From Anaerolineae bacterium (GTDB lineage: Bacteria; Chloroflexota; Anaerolineae; Aggregatilineales; Phototrophicaceae), in contig JAJEBE010000010.1 of the NCBI GenBank assembly GCA_022822545.1, forward strand, positions 62,001 through 126,000: DNA of 64,000 bases, written 5' to 3'. The position numbers and the translations under genes are program-made. Shown one piece after another: positions 37,168 to 45,761 of this stretch (positions are counted from its first letter, which is position 1; each line of letters begins with the position of its first letter). Below the pieces are notes generated by a model. That model did not search any database. It was given only the letters and a program-made list of their open reading frames with translations, and was not told the origin of the DNA.

Positions 37168-39813
37168 CTATGGACACAAGCTCGCAATCCGCTCTTGTAC
37201 CTGCGCGCTTGCCGCCTCAAGCTCGGCCAGGCGCTCGCGCTCGCGCTGCACCACATCCGGGCGGGCCCGCTGTACAAACTTCTCGTTGCTCAACATCTTT
37301 GCCGTGCGATCAAGTTGCCCCTGCAGTTTCACCTGCTCATCAGCCAGGCGTTTGCATTCGGCCGCGATATCCAACATGCCTTCGAGCGGCAGATAGAGCG
37401 TGAATTCGCCGGCGACGATGCTGGCGGCATTGGCCGGTTCGGCATCGCTTTCCGGTATGAGTTGCAATTCCTCCACGTTGCACAGGCGCTGCAATAGATG
37501 GGCGTTGGCGGCCAATTCCCGCGTCAGAGCTTGGTCATAGGCGATTGCGCCGATGCGCCGGCCCGGATCCACGTTGTATTCGCCGCGGATATTGCGGACC
37601 TCGCGGACAAGCTCGAGGAAGCTGTGCATGCGCGCCTCAGCTTCATCGTCGATCAAAGCCTCATCGGCCTTGGGCCAATCGGCCATGATCAGCGCTTCGC
37701 CGGCGTGAGGCAGATAACGCCAGGCTTCCTCCGTCATGAAAGGCATGAAGGGATGCAGCAGGCGCAGGCAGCTATCTTGAACATGAACCAGGACGCGCCG
37801 CGCGCTATCGATCTGGGCGTCGCTGCCTTGATACAAGGCCTGCTTGCTGATTTCCAAATAGAAAGGCGCGAACTCATCCCACATAAAAGCGAGGATCTGA
37901 TTGCCCGCCTCGCCATACTGGTAGATGTCGAACAGATACTGGATATTCGCGATCAGGCGCTGCAGTCGGCTTAGTATCCAGCGGGCGGGCAGGTCCAGGT
38001 CAGCGAGCGGGGGCAGGCCCAGCTCCAGCTCGCCATCCAGGTTCATGTTGATAAACGATGTCATCTGCCAGATCTTGTTGATGAAGCGAAAGCTGTGGTC
38101 CAGCCGTGTCGCATCCAGATGGCAATCATTGCCGGGCGTGCCGCTCGTTACAAGCGTGAAGCGCAATGGATCCGCGCCCAGCTTGTCGATGACCGTCAGC
38201 GGGTCGACCGCGTTGCCCAGGGTCTTGCTGAATTTCTTGCCGCCTTCGGCCCGCACCAGGCCGTGCAGATAGACTGTGTGGAAAGGCGCTTCATCCGTGA
38301 ACCACAAGCCCATCATGATCATCCGCGCCACCCAGAAAAACAGGATGTCGTGCCCTGTTTCCATCACTTGCGTTGGATAGAAGCGCTCAAGGTCTGTCGT
38401 CTCTTCAGGCCAGCCCAAGGTGCTGAAGGGCCACAAGCCGCTGCTGAACCAGGTGTCCAGGACATCCCGCTCCATCACCCAGCCATCGCCGGCCGGCGCT
38501 TCAATGCCGACGTAAATTTCTCCCTCCGGGTCGCCATCCTTCTCGCGATACCAAGCCGGGATGCGATGCCCCCACCACAGTTGACGGCTGATGCACCAAT
38601 CCTGAATATTCTCCAGCCAATGGAAGTAAACCTTCTCGAAGCGCTCGGGCACGATCTTGATTCGCCCTTCGCGCACGGCCGCCATGGCTTTGTCCGCCAA
38701 GGGTTGAATGCGGACGTACCACTGCGTGCTCATCATGGGCTCGACCACTTCGCCGCCGCGTTGGCTGCGCGGCAAGCGCGTTCTGTAAGGCTCGGTCTTG
38801 ATGACCAGGCCGGCCGCGTCCATATCCGCCCAAAGCTGCTCGCGGCAGTCATAACGATCGAGCCCGGCGTATTTGCCCGCCTTGGCATTCATGCTGGCGT
38901 CTTTGTTGAGAATATTGATCGTGGCCAGGCCGTGCTTCTGCGCCAGCTCGTAATCGTTGAAATCATGCCCCGGGGTAACTTTCAAAGCGCCGGCGCCGAA
39001 CTCCATATCGACGTACTCATCGCCGATAATCGGAATCGCCCGTCCGAGGATCGGCACAAAGGCCTGCTTGCCGATCAAATGCCGGTAACGCTCGTCGGAC
39101 GGGTGAACGGCGACCGCCGTATCGCCGAGGATGGTCTCCGGCCGGGTGGTGGCGACCGGCAAATGCTCGCCGCCTTCGGCCGGGTAGCGGAAATAATACA
39201 GCGTCACTTCTTCTTCGCTGCTCTCGACCTCCAGGTCGGAGACGGCGGTCTGCAAGCCCGGGCTCCAGTTGACCAGCCGCGGACCCCGATAGATCAGTCC
39301 CTGTTCCCAGAGCGTCACGAAGGCCTGCAAAACCGCCTGCGACAAACCATCATCGAGAGTGAAGCGCTCGCGGTCCCAATCACAACTGGCGCCCAAGCGC
39401 CGCAATTGGCTGATGATCTCGCCGCCGTATTCTTCTTTCCACTGCCAGGTGCGGTGCAAGAATTCTTCGTAGCCCACTTCCTCGCGGCTGGTCCCCTCTT
39501 CGCGCAGCAGGTTCTCCACTTGCAGTTGCGTCGCGATGCCGGCGTGGTCCGTGCCCGGGAGCCACAAGGCCGCTTTGCCGCGCATCCGCTCGTAGCGGAT
39601 CATCAAGTCTTCCAGCGCGGTGAAGAGGGCATGCCCGATATGCAGGCTGCCGGTGACATTCGGCGGCGGCATGCTGATGACAAAGGGCTCGGCATCGTCG
39701 CCGGCCGCTTCCGGCTTAAAGTAGCCATGGCGCGCCCACCAGTCATAAAGGCGCGGCTCGGCTTCAGCGAAGTCGAAATTGCGCGGCATATTCGTTTCGG
39801 CGCTTGCTTTCAT
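37168..39813 (-). CDS. valS: Valyl-tRNA synthetase
   Basis: 881 residues from ATG 39813, chosen because GGAGGT lies 8 bases upstream; the open frame extends to 39861 only through the T-box terminator. Features in order: PPPNVTGSLHIGHALFTALE (HIGH near residue 50), the editing domain with ATTRPETILGDTAVAVHP near 220, GKKFSKTLGNAVDP (KMSKS-type KFSKT) near 535, and the anticodon-binding domain. A C-terminal coiled coil (about 820-881, LADEQVKLQGQLDRTAKMLS) is typical of ValRS. It charges tRNA-Val and is controlled by the upstream T-box. Confidence 0.97.
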   Translation of the reverse strand: MKASAETNMPRNFDFAEAEPRLYDWWARHGYFKPEAAGDDAEPFVISMPPPNVTGSLHIGHALFTALEDLMIRYERMRGKAALWLPGTDHAGIATQLQVENLLREEGTSREEVGYEEFLHRTWQWKEEYGGEIISQLRRLGASCDWDRERFTLDDGLSQAVLQAFVTLWEQGLIYRGPRLVNWSPGLQTAVSDLEVESSEEEVTLYYFRYPAEGGEHLPVATTRPETILGDTAVAVHPSDERYRHLIGKQAFVPILGRAIPIIGDEYVDMEFGAGALKVTPGHDFNDYELAQKHGLATINILNKDASMNAKAGKYAGLDRYDCREQLWADMDAAGLVIKTEPYRTRLPRSQRGGEVVEPMMSTQWYVRIQPLADKAMAAVREGRIKIVPERFEKVYFHWLENIQDWCISRQLWWGHRIPAWYREKDGDPEGEIYVGIEAPAGDGWVMERDVLDTWFSSGLWPFSTLGWPEETTDLERFYPTQVMETGHDILFFWVARMIMMGLWFTDEAPFHTVYLHGLVRAEGGKKFSKTLGNAVDPLTVIDKLGADPLRFTLVTSGTPGNDCHLDATRLDHSFRFINKIWQMTSFINMNLDGELELGLPPLADLDLPARWILSRLQRLIANIQYLFDIYQYGEAGNQILAFMWDEFAPFYLEISKQALYQGSDAQIDSARRVLVHVQDSCLRLLHPFMPFMTEEAWRYLPHAGEALIMADWPKADEALIDDEAEARMHSFLELVREVRNIRGEYNVDPGRRIGAIAYDQALTRELAANAHLLQRLCNVEELQLIPESDAEPANAASIVAGEFTLYLPLEGMLDIAAECKRLADEQVKLQGQLDRTAKMLSNEKFVQRARPDVVQRERERLAELEAASAQVQERIASLCP

Positions 39814-39840
39814 GGGACCCACCTCCGATCCTGCAAATAA

Positions 39841-40080
39841 AAAGCCTTCCATCCCACACAAGGACGAAAGGCTATCTTCCGCGGTACCACCTTGTTTCAG
39901 CGGACGATCATCCGCTGCGCTTTGGACGCGTTGACGGGCGTGAACCGGCTCGAGTCTACTGGCTTTCGCGTTCTTTCGAGCAACTCCCGGGCGACTTTCG
40001 GCGGCCTGCTGCCAGCGGGCTTCCAGCCAATGGCCCGCACTCTCTATGACGTACCGATCCGCCTACTCTTCCCGATCGAT
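39841..40080 (-). ncRNA. T-box leader of valS
   Basis: Read on the minus strand. Stem I begins GGAAGAGTAGGCGG, whose AGTA and GGCGG pair across to CCGCCGAAAGTC, placing the specifier loop with GTC (a valine codon, 39995-39993). The invariant T-box AAGGTGGTACCGCGG is at 39893-39879. A terminator (AGCCTTTCGTCC against GGATGGAAGGCT, then TTTTTATT) ends near 39836. Uncharged tRNA-Val should bind the specifier and the T-box bulge and so prevent termination, which raises valS expression on valine shortage. Confidence 0.93.
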
Positions 40081-40131
40081 GTTGTTAAGTATTCTGTTGT
40101 CAGTTGCCCCGACAGTTTATCTGCGACGCAG

Positions 40132-40204
40132 AGCCACCCATGGGACTTGAACCCATAACCTATCGCTTACGAAGCGATCGCTCTGCCAATTGAGCTAGGG
40201 TGGC
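40132..40204 (-). tRNA. tRNA-Thr (anticodon CGT)
   Basis: 73 bases. The acceptor stem is GCCACCC/GGGTGGC, the anticodon stem ATCGC/GCGAT with loop TTCGTAA, so the anticodon is CGT. The T arm is ATGGGTTCAAGTCCCAT. CCA is not encoded. It lies 51 bases upstream of the T-box stem I on the same strand and may share its transcript. Confidence 0.96.
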
Positions 40205-40219
40205 GCGATCACGCGGCGC

Positions 40220-40248
40220 AGTATAGCAGTTGCGTCCGCGACATTCAA
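40220..40248 (-). promoter_or_regulatory. Promoter of tRNA-Thr
   Basis: On the minus strand: TTGAAT, a 17-base spacer, and TATACT, ending 15 bases before the tRNA 5' end. It may also drive valS by read-through. Confidence 0.6.
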
Positions 40249-40374
40249 GGATTGACTGGGAAGCGGCGAAAATGGTGGATATAGCCACATTGCGAGATCG
40301 AGGGGATTCACCACAGCCGCTCGCAAGTTGCGACTCGGCTCACACAAAATAACGATCCCAAAAGATGCGTATAT

Positions 40375-40446
40375 GTAGGACGAGCCATTGGGTCGCCCGT
40401 CGGTGTCAGAATGAAGGATGCGGGAGGCTCAGCAAGTCGCCCCTAC
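40375..40446. repeat. Full 72-bp palindromic intergenic repeat
   Basis: The left half starts GTAGGACGAGCCATTGGGTC, then GCCCGTCGG. The right half is CGGGAGGCTCAGCAAGTCG followed by CCCCTAC. It has the same inverted structure as the element at 34487-34557 and lies in the 940-base gap between tRNA-Thr and mutL. The flanking parts of the gap (40249-40374 and 40447-40554) hold nothing I can identify. Confidence 0.6.
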
Positions 40447-40554
40447 ACGGCTTCGCAAAAAAGGGGCACAGAGTGCGCGGAGTAACTAATGAAAGAGACT
40501 TTCTGCCCTTTGCGCCTGCTTGTCTTTGTGGTCCATGTTTCTTTTTCCAAATAT

Positions 40555-40598
40555 GAACATATGTTCCCATTCTGCTCGGGATCTGCTATACTCATCCT
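40555..40598 (+). promoter_or_regulatory. SOS-type (LexA-box) leaderless promoter, locus B
   Basis: GAACATATGTTC at 40555-40566 is a perfect 12-base palindrome and the best LexA/DinR match in the window. The extended -10 TGC-TATACT is at 40584-40592, then exactly 6 bases, then ATG at 40599. The box overlaps the -35 position, as a repressor operator should. The layout matches loci A and C. Confidence 0.65.
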
Positions 40599-40874
40599 AT
40601 GAACACATACGCCCATATCGCGATCGTCCGCGCCTCGCTCGCCCGCCAGTCAGATTGCCAGATTGCCAAAAAAACATTTCCGTCGACAAAGGCGATTCGG
40701 TTATTGGAATCCATTGGACAAAAACTTTCCCTTTCCCAAACTTCCAATGGCAATTCCAAAACACCATGCATCCACTCCGCCCGCTTCTTTCAAGCCAGAA
40801 TCAAACGCAATCAACATCGTATATCAACCAATTCTTCCAAAAATCAAAGCTGTATGCATACTGTATCGATATAG
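40599..40874 (+). CDS. Uncertain small ORF downstream of SOS-type promoter, locus B
   Basis: 91 codons, MNTYAHIAIVRASLARQ to SCMHTVSI. It is basic and Ser/Asn-rich with no recognised domain. The last codons fall within a segment shared with locus A: GCTGTATGCATACTGTAT here against GCTGTATCCATACTGTAT at 1213, in the same frame relative to the leaderless ATG. Downstream (40885-40975) is a run of TATCCT and GGTCCTTT repeats like that at 1280-1350. It may be a real SOS peptide, a decayed gene or the 5' part of an RNA. Confidence 0.25.
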   Translation: MNTYAHIAIVRASLARQSDCQIAKKTFPSTKAIRLLESIGQKLSLSQTSNGNSKTPCIHSARFFQARIKRNQHRISTNSSKNQSCMHTVSI

Positions 40875-41144
40875 CGGGGAAAAACTATATCCTCGCTTTA
40901 TCCTCTACCGGTCCTTTCTCTATCCTTTATGGGTCCTTTTTGGTCCTTTTCTTATCCTTCTTTGTAGCTCGCTTCTATGTTTTTCGCTCCGCCTGCAGTT
41001 TCTCTGGGTCATCTGCTTCGGCCTGCCTCAGAAGCCTGCCGGACTTGTGAGTAAAACAGCGGAGCCAACACGGCTGATACAAGCTAAACTATAGAACAGA
41101 TCGTATTCTCTGAGCGGAATGGCGCAAAGCGAAGAATCAGGCGA

Positions 41145-42878
41145 ATGCCAATACAAATCTTGCCCGATGAGGTGGTGGCGCGGATCGCCGCTGGCGAAGC
41201 GGTCGAACGGCCCGCATCGGCCGTCAAGGAGCTGATCGAAAACGCCATTGACGCTGGCGCAACCTCGATTCACATCGAAGTCAGCGGCGGCGGGCGCCGA
41301 CTGCTGCGCGTCAGCGATAACGGGACGGGCATAAGGTCGAGGGAAATCGAGCTTGCCTTCCAGCGCCATGCCACCAGCAAACTGCGCAGCGCCGAGGAAT
41401 TGCAGGCGCTGACCACGCTCGGCTTCCGCGGCGAGGCGCTGTCGAGCCTGGCGGCGGTCAGCCAGGCGACCATCGTCACCCGGCATCGCGCTGAAGAGAC
41501 CGGCGTCATGCTTAAGTCCGTCGATGGCAGCCTGCGGCAAGAGCCGATTGGCGCGCCGGCTGGCGCCGTCGTCACGATCGAGCATCTGTTTTATAACACG
41601 CCCGCTCGCCTGAAATTCCTCAAGAACGACAGCACCGAGAAGCGGCATATTCACTGGGTGGTCGCGCGCTATGCGATGGCCTATCCCGCTATCGCCTTCG
41701 TCTTGAAGCAGGATGGCCGCGAACGTCTGCATACTTCCGGCAGCGGACAACTCGCGGATGTTGTCATGACCGCCTTTGGCTTGCCCGCCTACAAGAATAT
41801 GCTGCCGGTGGAGGCTGTCGATAGCGCCCGCGCGAACCGGATCAGAATCGGTGTGGAAGGCTTCGTATCGCGTCCGGAACTGAATCGCGCCAGGCGGGAC
41901 CGGATCATTCTTTTTGTGAATGGCCGCGCGGTCCAGGACAGCGCCTTGACCCATGCCGTCATCCAAGCCTACGACGGCCTGCTGAAAGCGGGCGTTTTTC
42001 CGTTGGCGGTCTTGCTGATCACAACGCCAAGCGATTTTGTCGATGTCAATGTGCATCCGACCAAAGCCGAAGTCCGCTTCCGTGAGCCGCAACAAGTATT
42101 CCTCGCGGCCCAGCGGGCGGTCAGGGAGGCGCTGCAAACCTCAGGCGATATACGCGCGGCGCCCGATCTGTGGTCGGAGGGCGGCTTTACCGATCAGTAT
42201 CTGGAGTACGCGCGGCCGACGCCAAACTGGCAGCGTTATGACCGGGATGATCTCTTTGACCCGGCCGGTTTGAGTCACATTCCCGATCTGGCCGAGGGGC
42301 CGGCCAAGCCGCGAACCCTGCCCGTGTTGCGCGTGGTGGGGCAGGTCGGGGCGACTTATATCGTGTCCGAAGGGCCGGCCGGCATCTATCTCATCGATCA
42401 GAACGCGGCGCATGAGCGGATACTGTACGATGAAATCTGTGAGAAATTGAGCGCGGACGAATTGGCTGGGCGAGAGTCGGGCGAGAGCCAGACAGTTATG
42501 CTTTCGCCGCAGGATGCCGACTTGCTGGAGGCGACCGGCGAGATCTTTAGCGCGCTCGGCTTTGAAGTAGAAGTGTTTGGCCCCAATACCTTTGTCGTTC
42601 GCGCGCAGCCGAGCTGTGCCGCCGGCCTGAGCGCCGCCGATATGATCCCGCGCATGCTGGAGCGCCTGCGACATTCCAAACACGAACTCAGCGACGGGGT
42701 CGCCGCGCTCGCCTACGCCGCGGCGCTGCGTCGTGGGCAGGTCTTGCCGGACGAAGAAATGCGCGCGCTGGTGAATAAGCTGGAGCGCTGCCCGGATCCG
42801 CTCGAATCCCCAAGCGGCCGTAAGGTGCTCATTCATTTGACCAGCCAGCAATTGGCGGATGAATTCGGGCGCGGCTGA
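41145..42878 (+). CDS. mutL: DNA mismatch repair protein MutL
   Basis: 577 residues. The GHKL ATPase domain is intact: IAAGEAVERPASAVKELIEN (catalytic Glu), DAGATSIHIE, RVSDNGTGI and TLGFRGEALSSLAAVS. The second domain has VNGRAVQDSALTHAVIQAYD and FVDVNVHPTKAEVRFRE. The C-terminal dimerisation domain has lost the MutL endonuclease motifs: DQHA(x)2E is DQNAAHER, the ACHxA region reads AYAAAL, and CPHGRP reads ESPSGRK. It should still link MutS to downstream repair, but probably cannot nick. No mutS lies in the window. The ATG follows GGCGAATGCC with a weak ribosome site. Confidence 0.95.
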   Translation: MPIQILPDEVVARIAAGEAVERPASAVKELIENAIDAGATSIHIEVSGGGRRLLRVSDNGTGIRSREIELAFQRHATSKLRSAEELQALTTLGFRGEALSSLAAVSQATIVTRHRAEETGVMLKSVDGSLRQEPIGAPAGAVVTIEHLFYNTPARLKFLKNDSTEKRHIHWVVARYAMAYPAIAFVLKQDGRERLHTSGSGQLADVVMTAFGLPAYKNMLPVEAVDSARANRIRIGVEGFVSRPELNRARRDRIILFVNGRAVQDSALTHAVIQAYDGLLKAGVFPLAVLLITTPSDFVDVNVHPTKAEVRFREPQQVFLAAQRAVREALQTSGDIRAAPDLWSEGGFTDQYLEYARPTPNWQRYDRDDLFDPAGLSHIPDLAEGPAKPRTLPVLRVVGQVGATYIVSEGPAGIYLIDQNAAHERILYDEICEKLSADELAGRESGESQTVMLSPQDADLLEATGEIFSALGFEVEVFGPNTFVVRAQPSCAAGLSAADMIPRMLERLRHSKHELSDGVAALAYAAALRRGQVLPDEEMRALVNKLERCPDPLESPSGRKVLIHLTSQQLADEFGRG

Positions 42879-42880
42879 TT

Positions 42881-44110
42881 TTACAGGAGGGGGAAGACCC
42901 CGAGCAAATAAAGCGGCGCCAAGCCCGCGACGGCGATGAAAGCCAGGATAACCAGGATGATCGTGACGACATCGGCGCCTTCCCGCTTGGCTTGTCGCTG
43001 CGGCAAGAAGGGGCCGCTATAGCCGCCTGTCGCTTCGACATTGATGGTGCCGTCGGGATTGAACAGCGAGTTTGGCGGGCCGGGAATGGCTGGCGCTTCA
43101 CCCGTTGCGCTTCGGGCCGCGGGCTGGCTGGCGGCTGCCGCCGGCTCCCGACGCACCGGCACGGGCGGCGGCGCTATCTTCGGTGAGCGGGTACGGGCGG
43201 CTTGTGGGCCCGGGGACGTCCCTTGTTGCTGGACCGCTGTAGGCGGCGCCATCCGTTCGGCGGTTCTCGTACCCGGCGCGCTGCGGCGGCGCTCGCGAAT
43301 CTGCTGCAAGATATGACCAAGCTGATCGGCATGTTTGTAGCGGTCGTTGGGGCGCTTGCTCATCACCTTGGCGATTACATTGCTAAGCTCGGCCGGCAAC
43401 TGCGGATTGAAGTCAAGCGCCCGCGGCGCCTCCGCCTGAATATGCGCCAGCGCCAATTCACGCTGGGAACTGCCGACGAAGGGCAGACGCCCGGTGAACA
43501 TCTCGAACAAGACGACGCCGATGGAATAGACATCGGAGGCCGGCGACGGCTTTTCCCCGCGCGCCTGCTCCGGCGCGAAATAATGCGGGCTGCCCCAGAC
43601 TACCTCGCTGCGCGTCTGCGGCATGGTATCGGTATAGGCCTGGGCGATGCCGAAGTCGGTGACTTTGACGACGCCATCGCGGTTGATGAGGATGTTCTGC
43701 GGCTTGACATCGGCATGGACCAATTGCGAACGATGGGCGAAGCCCAGCCCGGCGCAAATCTGAATGCCGAGGTCGAGCGCCTTTTCCAAGGACAGCGCGC
43801 CGCGTGTCTTGATCAACTTCTTCAGATCATCGCCTTCGACCATCTCCATGACGATGTAGTGCGTCGAGCCATCGCTGCCGACATCGTGCACCGTGACGAT
43901 GTTCGGGTGCGACATCCTGGCGACGCTGCGCGCCTCCTGCTGGAATTTCTCGAGGAAGGCGGGATCTTTCGTCAGATTGGGGCGCAATATCTTGACGGCG
44001 ACCATGCGGCCAAGCATGCGATCGAGCGCGCGATAGATGACGGACATGCCGCCCGAGCCTTGCTGGGCGACAAGCTCATAACGCTGATTCAGAAGGGTCT
44101 CGCCTGGCAT
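42881..44110 (-). CDS. Hanks-type serine/threonine protein kinase
   Basis: 409 residues. The kinase domain (about 10-275) has the Gly loop QGSGGMSVIYRA, Lys in VAVKIL (K40), the catalytic loop HADVKPQN (D134), DFG at 152-154 and GSPHYFAPEQARGEKP in the activation segment. The usual HRD is HAD, so it is a non-RD kinase. A Pro/Ala-rich linker (about 285-370) leads to a single C-terminal transmembrane helix (VVTIILVILAFIAVAGLAPL) with almost nothing outside, so it has no sensory ectodomain such as PASTA. It follows the dGTPase gene by 13 bases and is convergent with mutL (2-base gap). Targets unknown. Confidence 0.93.
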   Translation of the reverse strand: MPGETLLNQRYELVAQQGSGGMSVIYRALDRMLGRMVAVKILRPNLTKDPAFLEKFQQEARSVARMSHPNIVTVHDVGSDGSTHYIVMEMVEGDDLKKLIKTRGALSLEKALDLGIQICAGLGFAHRSQLVHADVKPQNILINRDGVVKVTDFGIAQAYTDTMPQTRSEVVWGSPHYFAPEQARGEKPSPASDVYSIGVVLFEMFTGRLPFVGSSQRELALAHIQAEAPRALDFNPQLPAELSNVIAKVMSKRPNDRYKHADQLGHILQQIRERRRSAPGTRTAERMAPPTAVQQQGTSPGPQAARTRSPKIAPPPVPVRREPAAAASQPAARSATGEAPAIPGPPNSLFNPDGTINVEATGGYSGPFLPQRQAKREGADVVTIILVILAFIAVAGLAPLYLLGVFPLL

Positions 44111-44123
44111 GCCTTAGCCTCGA

Positions 44124-45275
44124 TCAAGGTCTGCTAATCGGATCAAATAGCTGCTGGAATTCGCGCAAGGCGCTGCGGTCGGTCAGGCTGGCGATATAAT
44201 CGGCGACCACGCGATGCGTCGATTCCTCCGCCAATTTCGCGCGATAAACTTCCGGTAGCTGGCGCGGCTCCTTGCAATAGCTGCCAAAAAGCCCTTGAAT
44301 GAAATGCTCGGCGCGCGTCTGCATGCGCACGATCCGATAATGTCGGTACATGGCATCGATGAGAAAGTCCTTGAGCTCGGCGTTCAACTGCCGTTGCGCG
44401 GCGCTGTGGCAGACGAGCGGTTCACAATGGTGTTGCACATCGAGGGATGACTTCGGTCCCAGCGCGGCGAGGCGGCGCTCGGTCTCGCACAAGACATCAT
44501 CCACCAGGGCGCCGACCAATTCGCGGATGATCTGATGGCGCGACACATCATCAAGACGCTTGCCGGCCCAATTCAGCCGCTCCGCCACCTGGCGCCACAA
44601 GGTCAGCTCTCCCACCTGATCAATGCTTATCAAGCCGGCTTTTAAGCCATCGTCGAGGTCATGCGCGTTATAAGCGAGCTCGTCGACGATATTGGCGATC
44701 TGCGCTTCCAGGCTGGCGCCGGTGTCGGTGGCGATGCCGCTGAAGGCGCGCCTGTCGTAACTGCTCTCGTGTTTCGCGATCCCTTCGAGCGTCTCCAAAG
44801 TCAAGTTTAGCCCCTGCCACTTGGGATATCTCTGCTCCAGCCGTGTGACCAGGCGATAGCTCTGATGATTGTGATTGAAACCGCCGTGCTCCCCCATCAA
44901 CTCATTGAGCGCATCCTCGCCGGCATGGCCGAAGGGGGGATGGCCCAGGTCATGCGCCAGGCATATTGTCTCGACCAAATCCTCGTTGACGCCGAGGGCG
45001 CGCGCCAGCGTACGCCCGATCTGCGCCACTTCCAGCGTATGGGTCAGGCGCGTGCGATAATAATCGCCGGCGTCAGTGACGAAGACCTGCGTCTTGTATT
45101 CCAGCAGGCGAAAGGCGGCCGAATGCACGATGCGGTCGCGATCGCGCTGGAAGGCGGTGCGGTAACGCGGTTCCGCTTCGTGATGCAAGCGCCCTCGTGA
45201 ATCGCCGCTGAAGAGGGCGTAGGGCGCAAGCGTCACCCGCTCATTCTCTTCTAGGGTATGACGACGGAAACTCAT
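44124..45275 (-). CDS. dgt: Deoxyguanosinetriphosphate triphosphohydrolase-like protein
   Basis: 383 residues of the HD superfamily. RTAFQRDRDRIVHSAAFRLL is the conserved start; the metal site uses RLTHTLEVAQIGRTLAR (H), TICLAHDLGHPPFGHAGEDA (HD) and NIVDELAYNAHDLDDGL (D). It cleaves dNTPs to the nucleoside and tripolyphosphate and may regulate dNTP pools. The length is that of the shorter, type 2 family rather than E. coli Dgt (about 505). GAGGAG lies upstream of the ATG. It is co-directional with the kinase gene that follows. Confidence 0.9.
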   Translation of the reverse strand: MSFRRHTLEENERVTLAPYALFSGDSRGRLHHEAEPRYRTAFQRDRDRIVHSAAFRLLEYKTQVFVTDAGDYYRTRLTHTLEVAQIGRTLARALGVNEDLVETICLAHDLGHPPFGHAGEDALNELMGEHGGFNHNHQSYRLVTRLEQRYPKWQGLNLTLETLEGIAKHESSYDRRAFSGIATDTGASLEAQIANIVDELAYNAHDLDDGLKAGLISIDQVGELTLWRQVAERLNWAGKRLDDVSRHQIIRELVGALVDDVLCETERRLAALGPKSSLDVQHHCEPLVCHSAAQRQLNAELKDFLIDAMYRHYRIVRMQTRAEHFIQGLFGSYCKEPRQLPEVYRAKLAEESTHRVVADYIASLTDRSALREFQQLFDPISRP

Positions 45276-45761
45276 AACATCTCCTCAGTAACTCTATTCT
45301 AATATTCCTAGCGGAATCGCGCATCTCGATGATCAAAAGGATTCCTGCCGCCATCGACGCGCGGCACGATGATTCCGCGGCAAAACGGGCTTGTGGCGCA
45401 GAACGAAGCGAAAGCGATCAGCGGAGCAGAATTTGACACGGGCGCGCGAATGTGTTCCAATCCCGCGCAGATGAAAAGTGTTTGGAATACAGGTTTTTGT
45501 GAGCGATTCGGTTTACCGCGCTGAAGCCTTGCGTCCAAGTCTATCGACAGCCACAGCCAAATCATAGTCCGGACCCCGGCGATTGGTCGCCGGTGTTTCG
45601 GCTTTGTCATTGGCGGCTGGGTGTCACGTATAGCTTGCAGAGGCTCCAGAGAAAGGTCTCGCCTATGTAAGAACTCAAACGCGCTAAAAGCGAGGTTGGT
45701 CAACAATCTGGCATTCGCGCTTTATCGGGATTGTTTCTTAAGACCCTAAGGAGTAACTGAA
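45276..45761. other. Intergenic gap between dgt and the sugar operon
   Basis: 486 bases of divergent spacer. AAGGAG lies 8 bases before the binding-protein ATG. Two spaced inverted repeats are visible (GGAATC with GATTCC at 45313-45345, and TTCCAA with TTGGAA at about 45454-45483) and might be operators. A 132-codon minus-strand frame (45308-45706) has no recognisable family or ribosome site and is not called. Confidence 0.3.

Noticed and set aside
38095..39840. 581-codon plus-strand frame
   Set aside because: It lies wholly antisense to valS, which has full synthetase motifs. No domain or ribosome site supports it.
40520..41050. 176-codon plus-strand frame with hydrophobic C terminus
   Set aside because: It starts before the LexA-type box and runs across the promoter; its hydrophobic part is a by-product of the T-rich tail.
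45308..45706. 132-codon minus-strand frame between dgt and the sugar operon
   Set aside because: No recognisable motif, no ribosome site, and it fills most of a promoter-bearing divergent gap.
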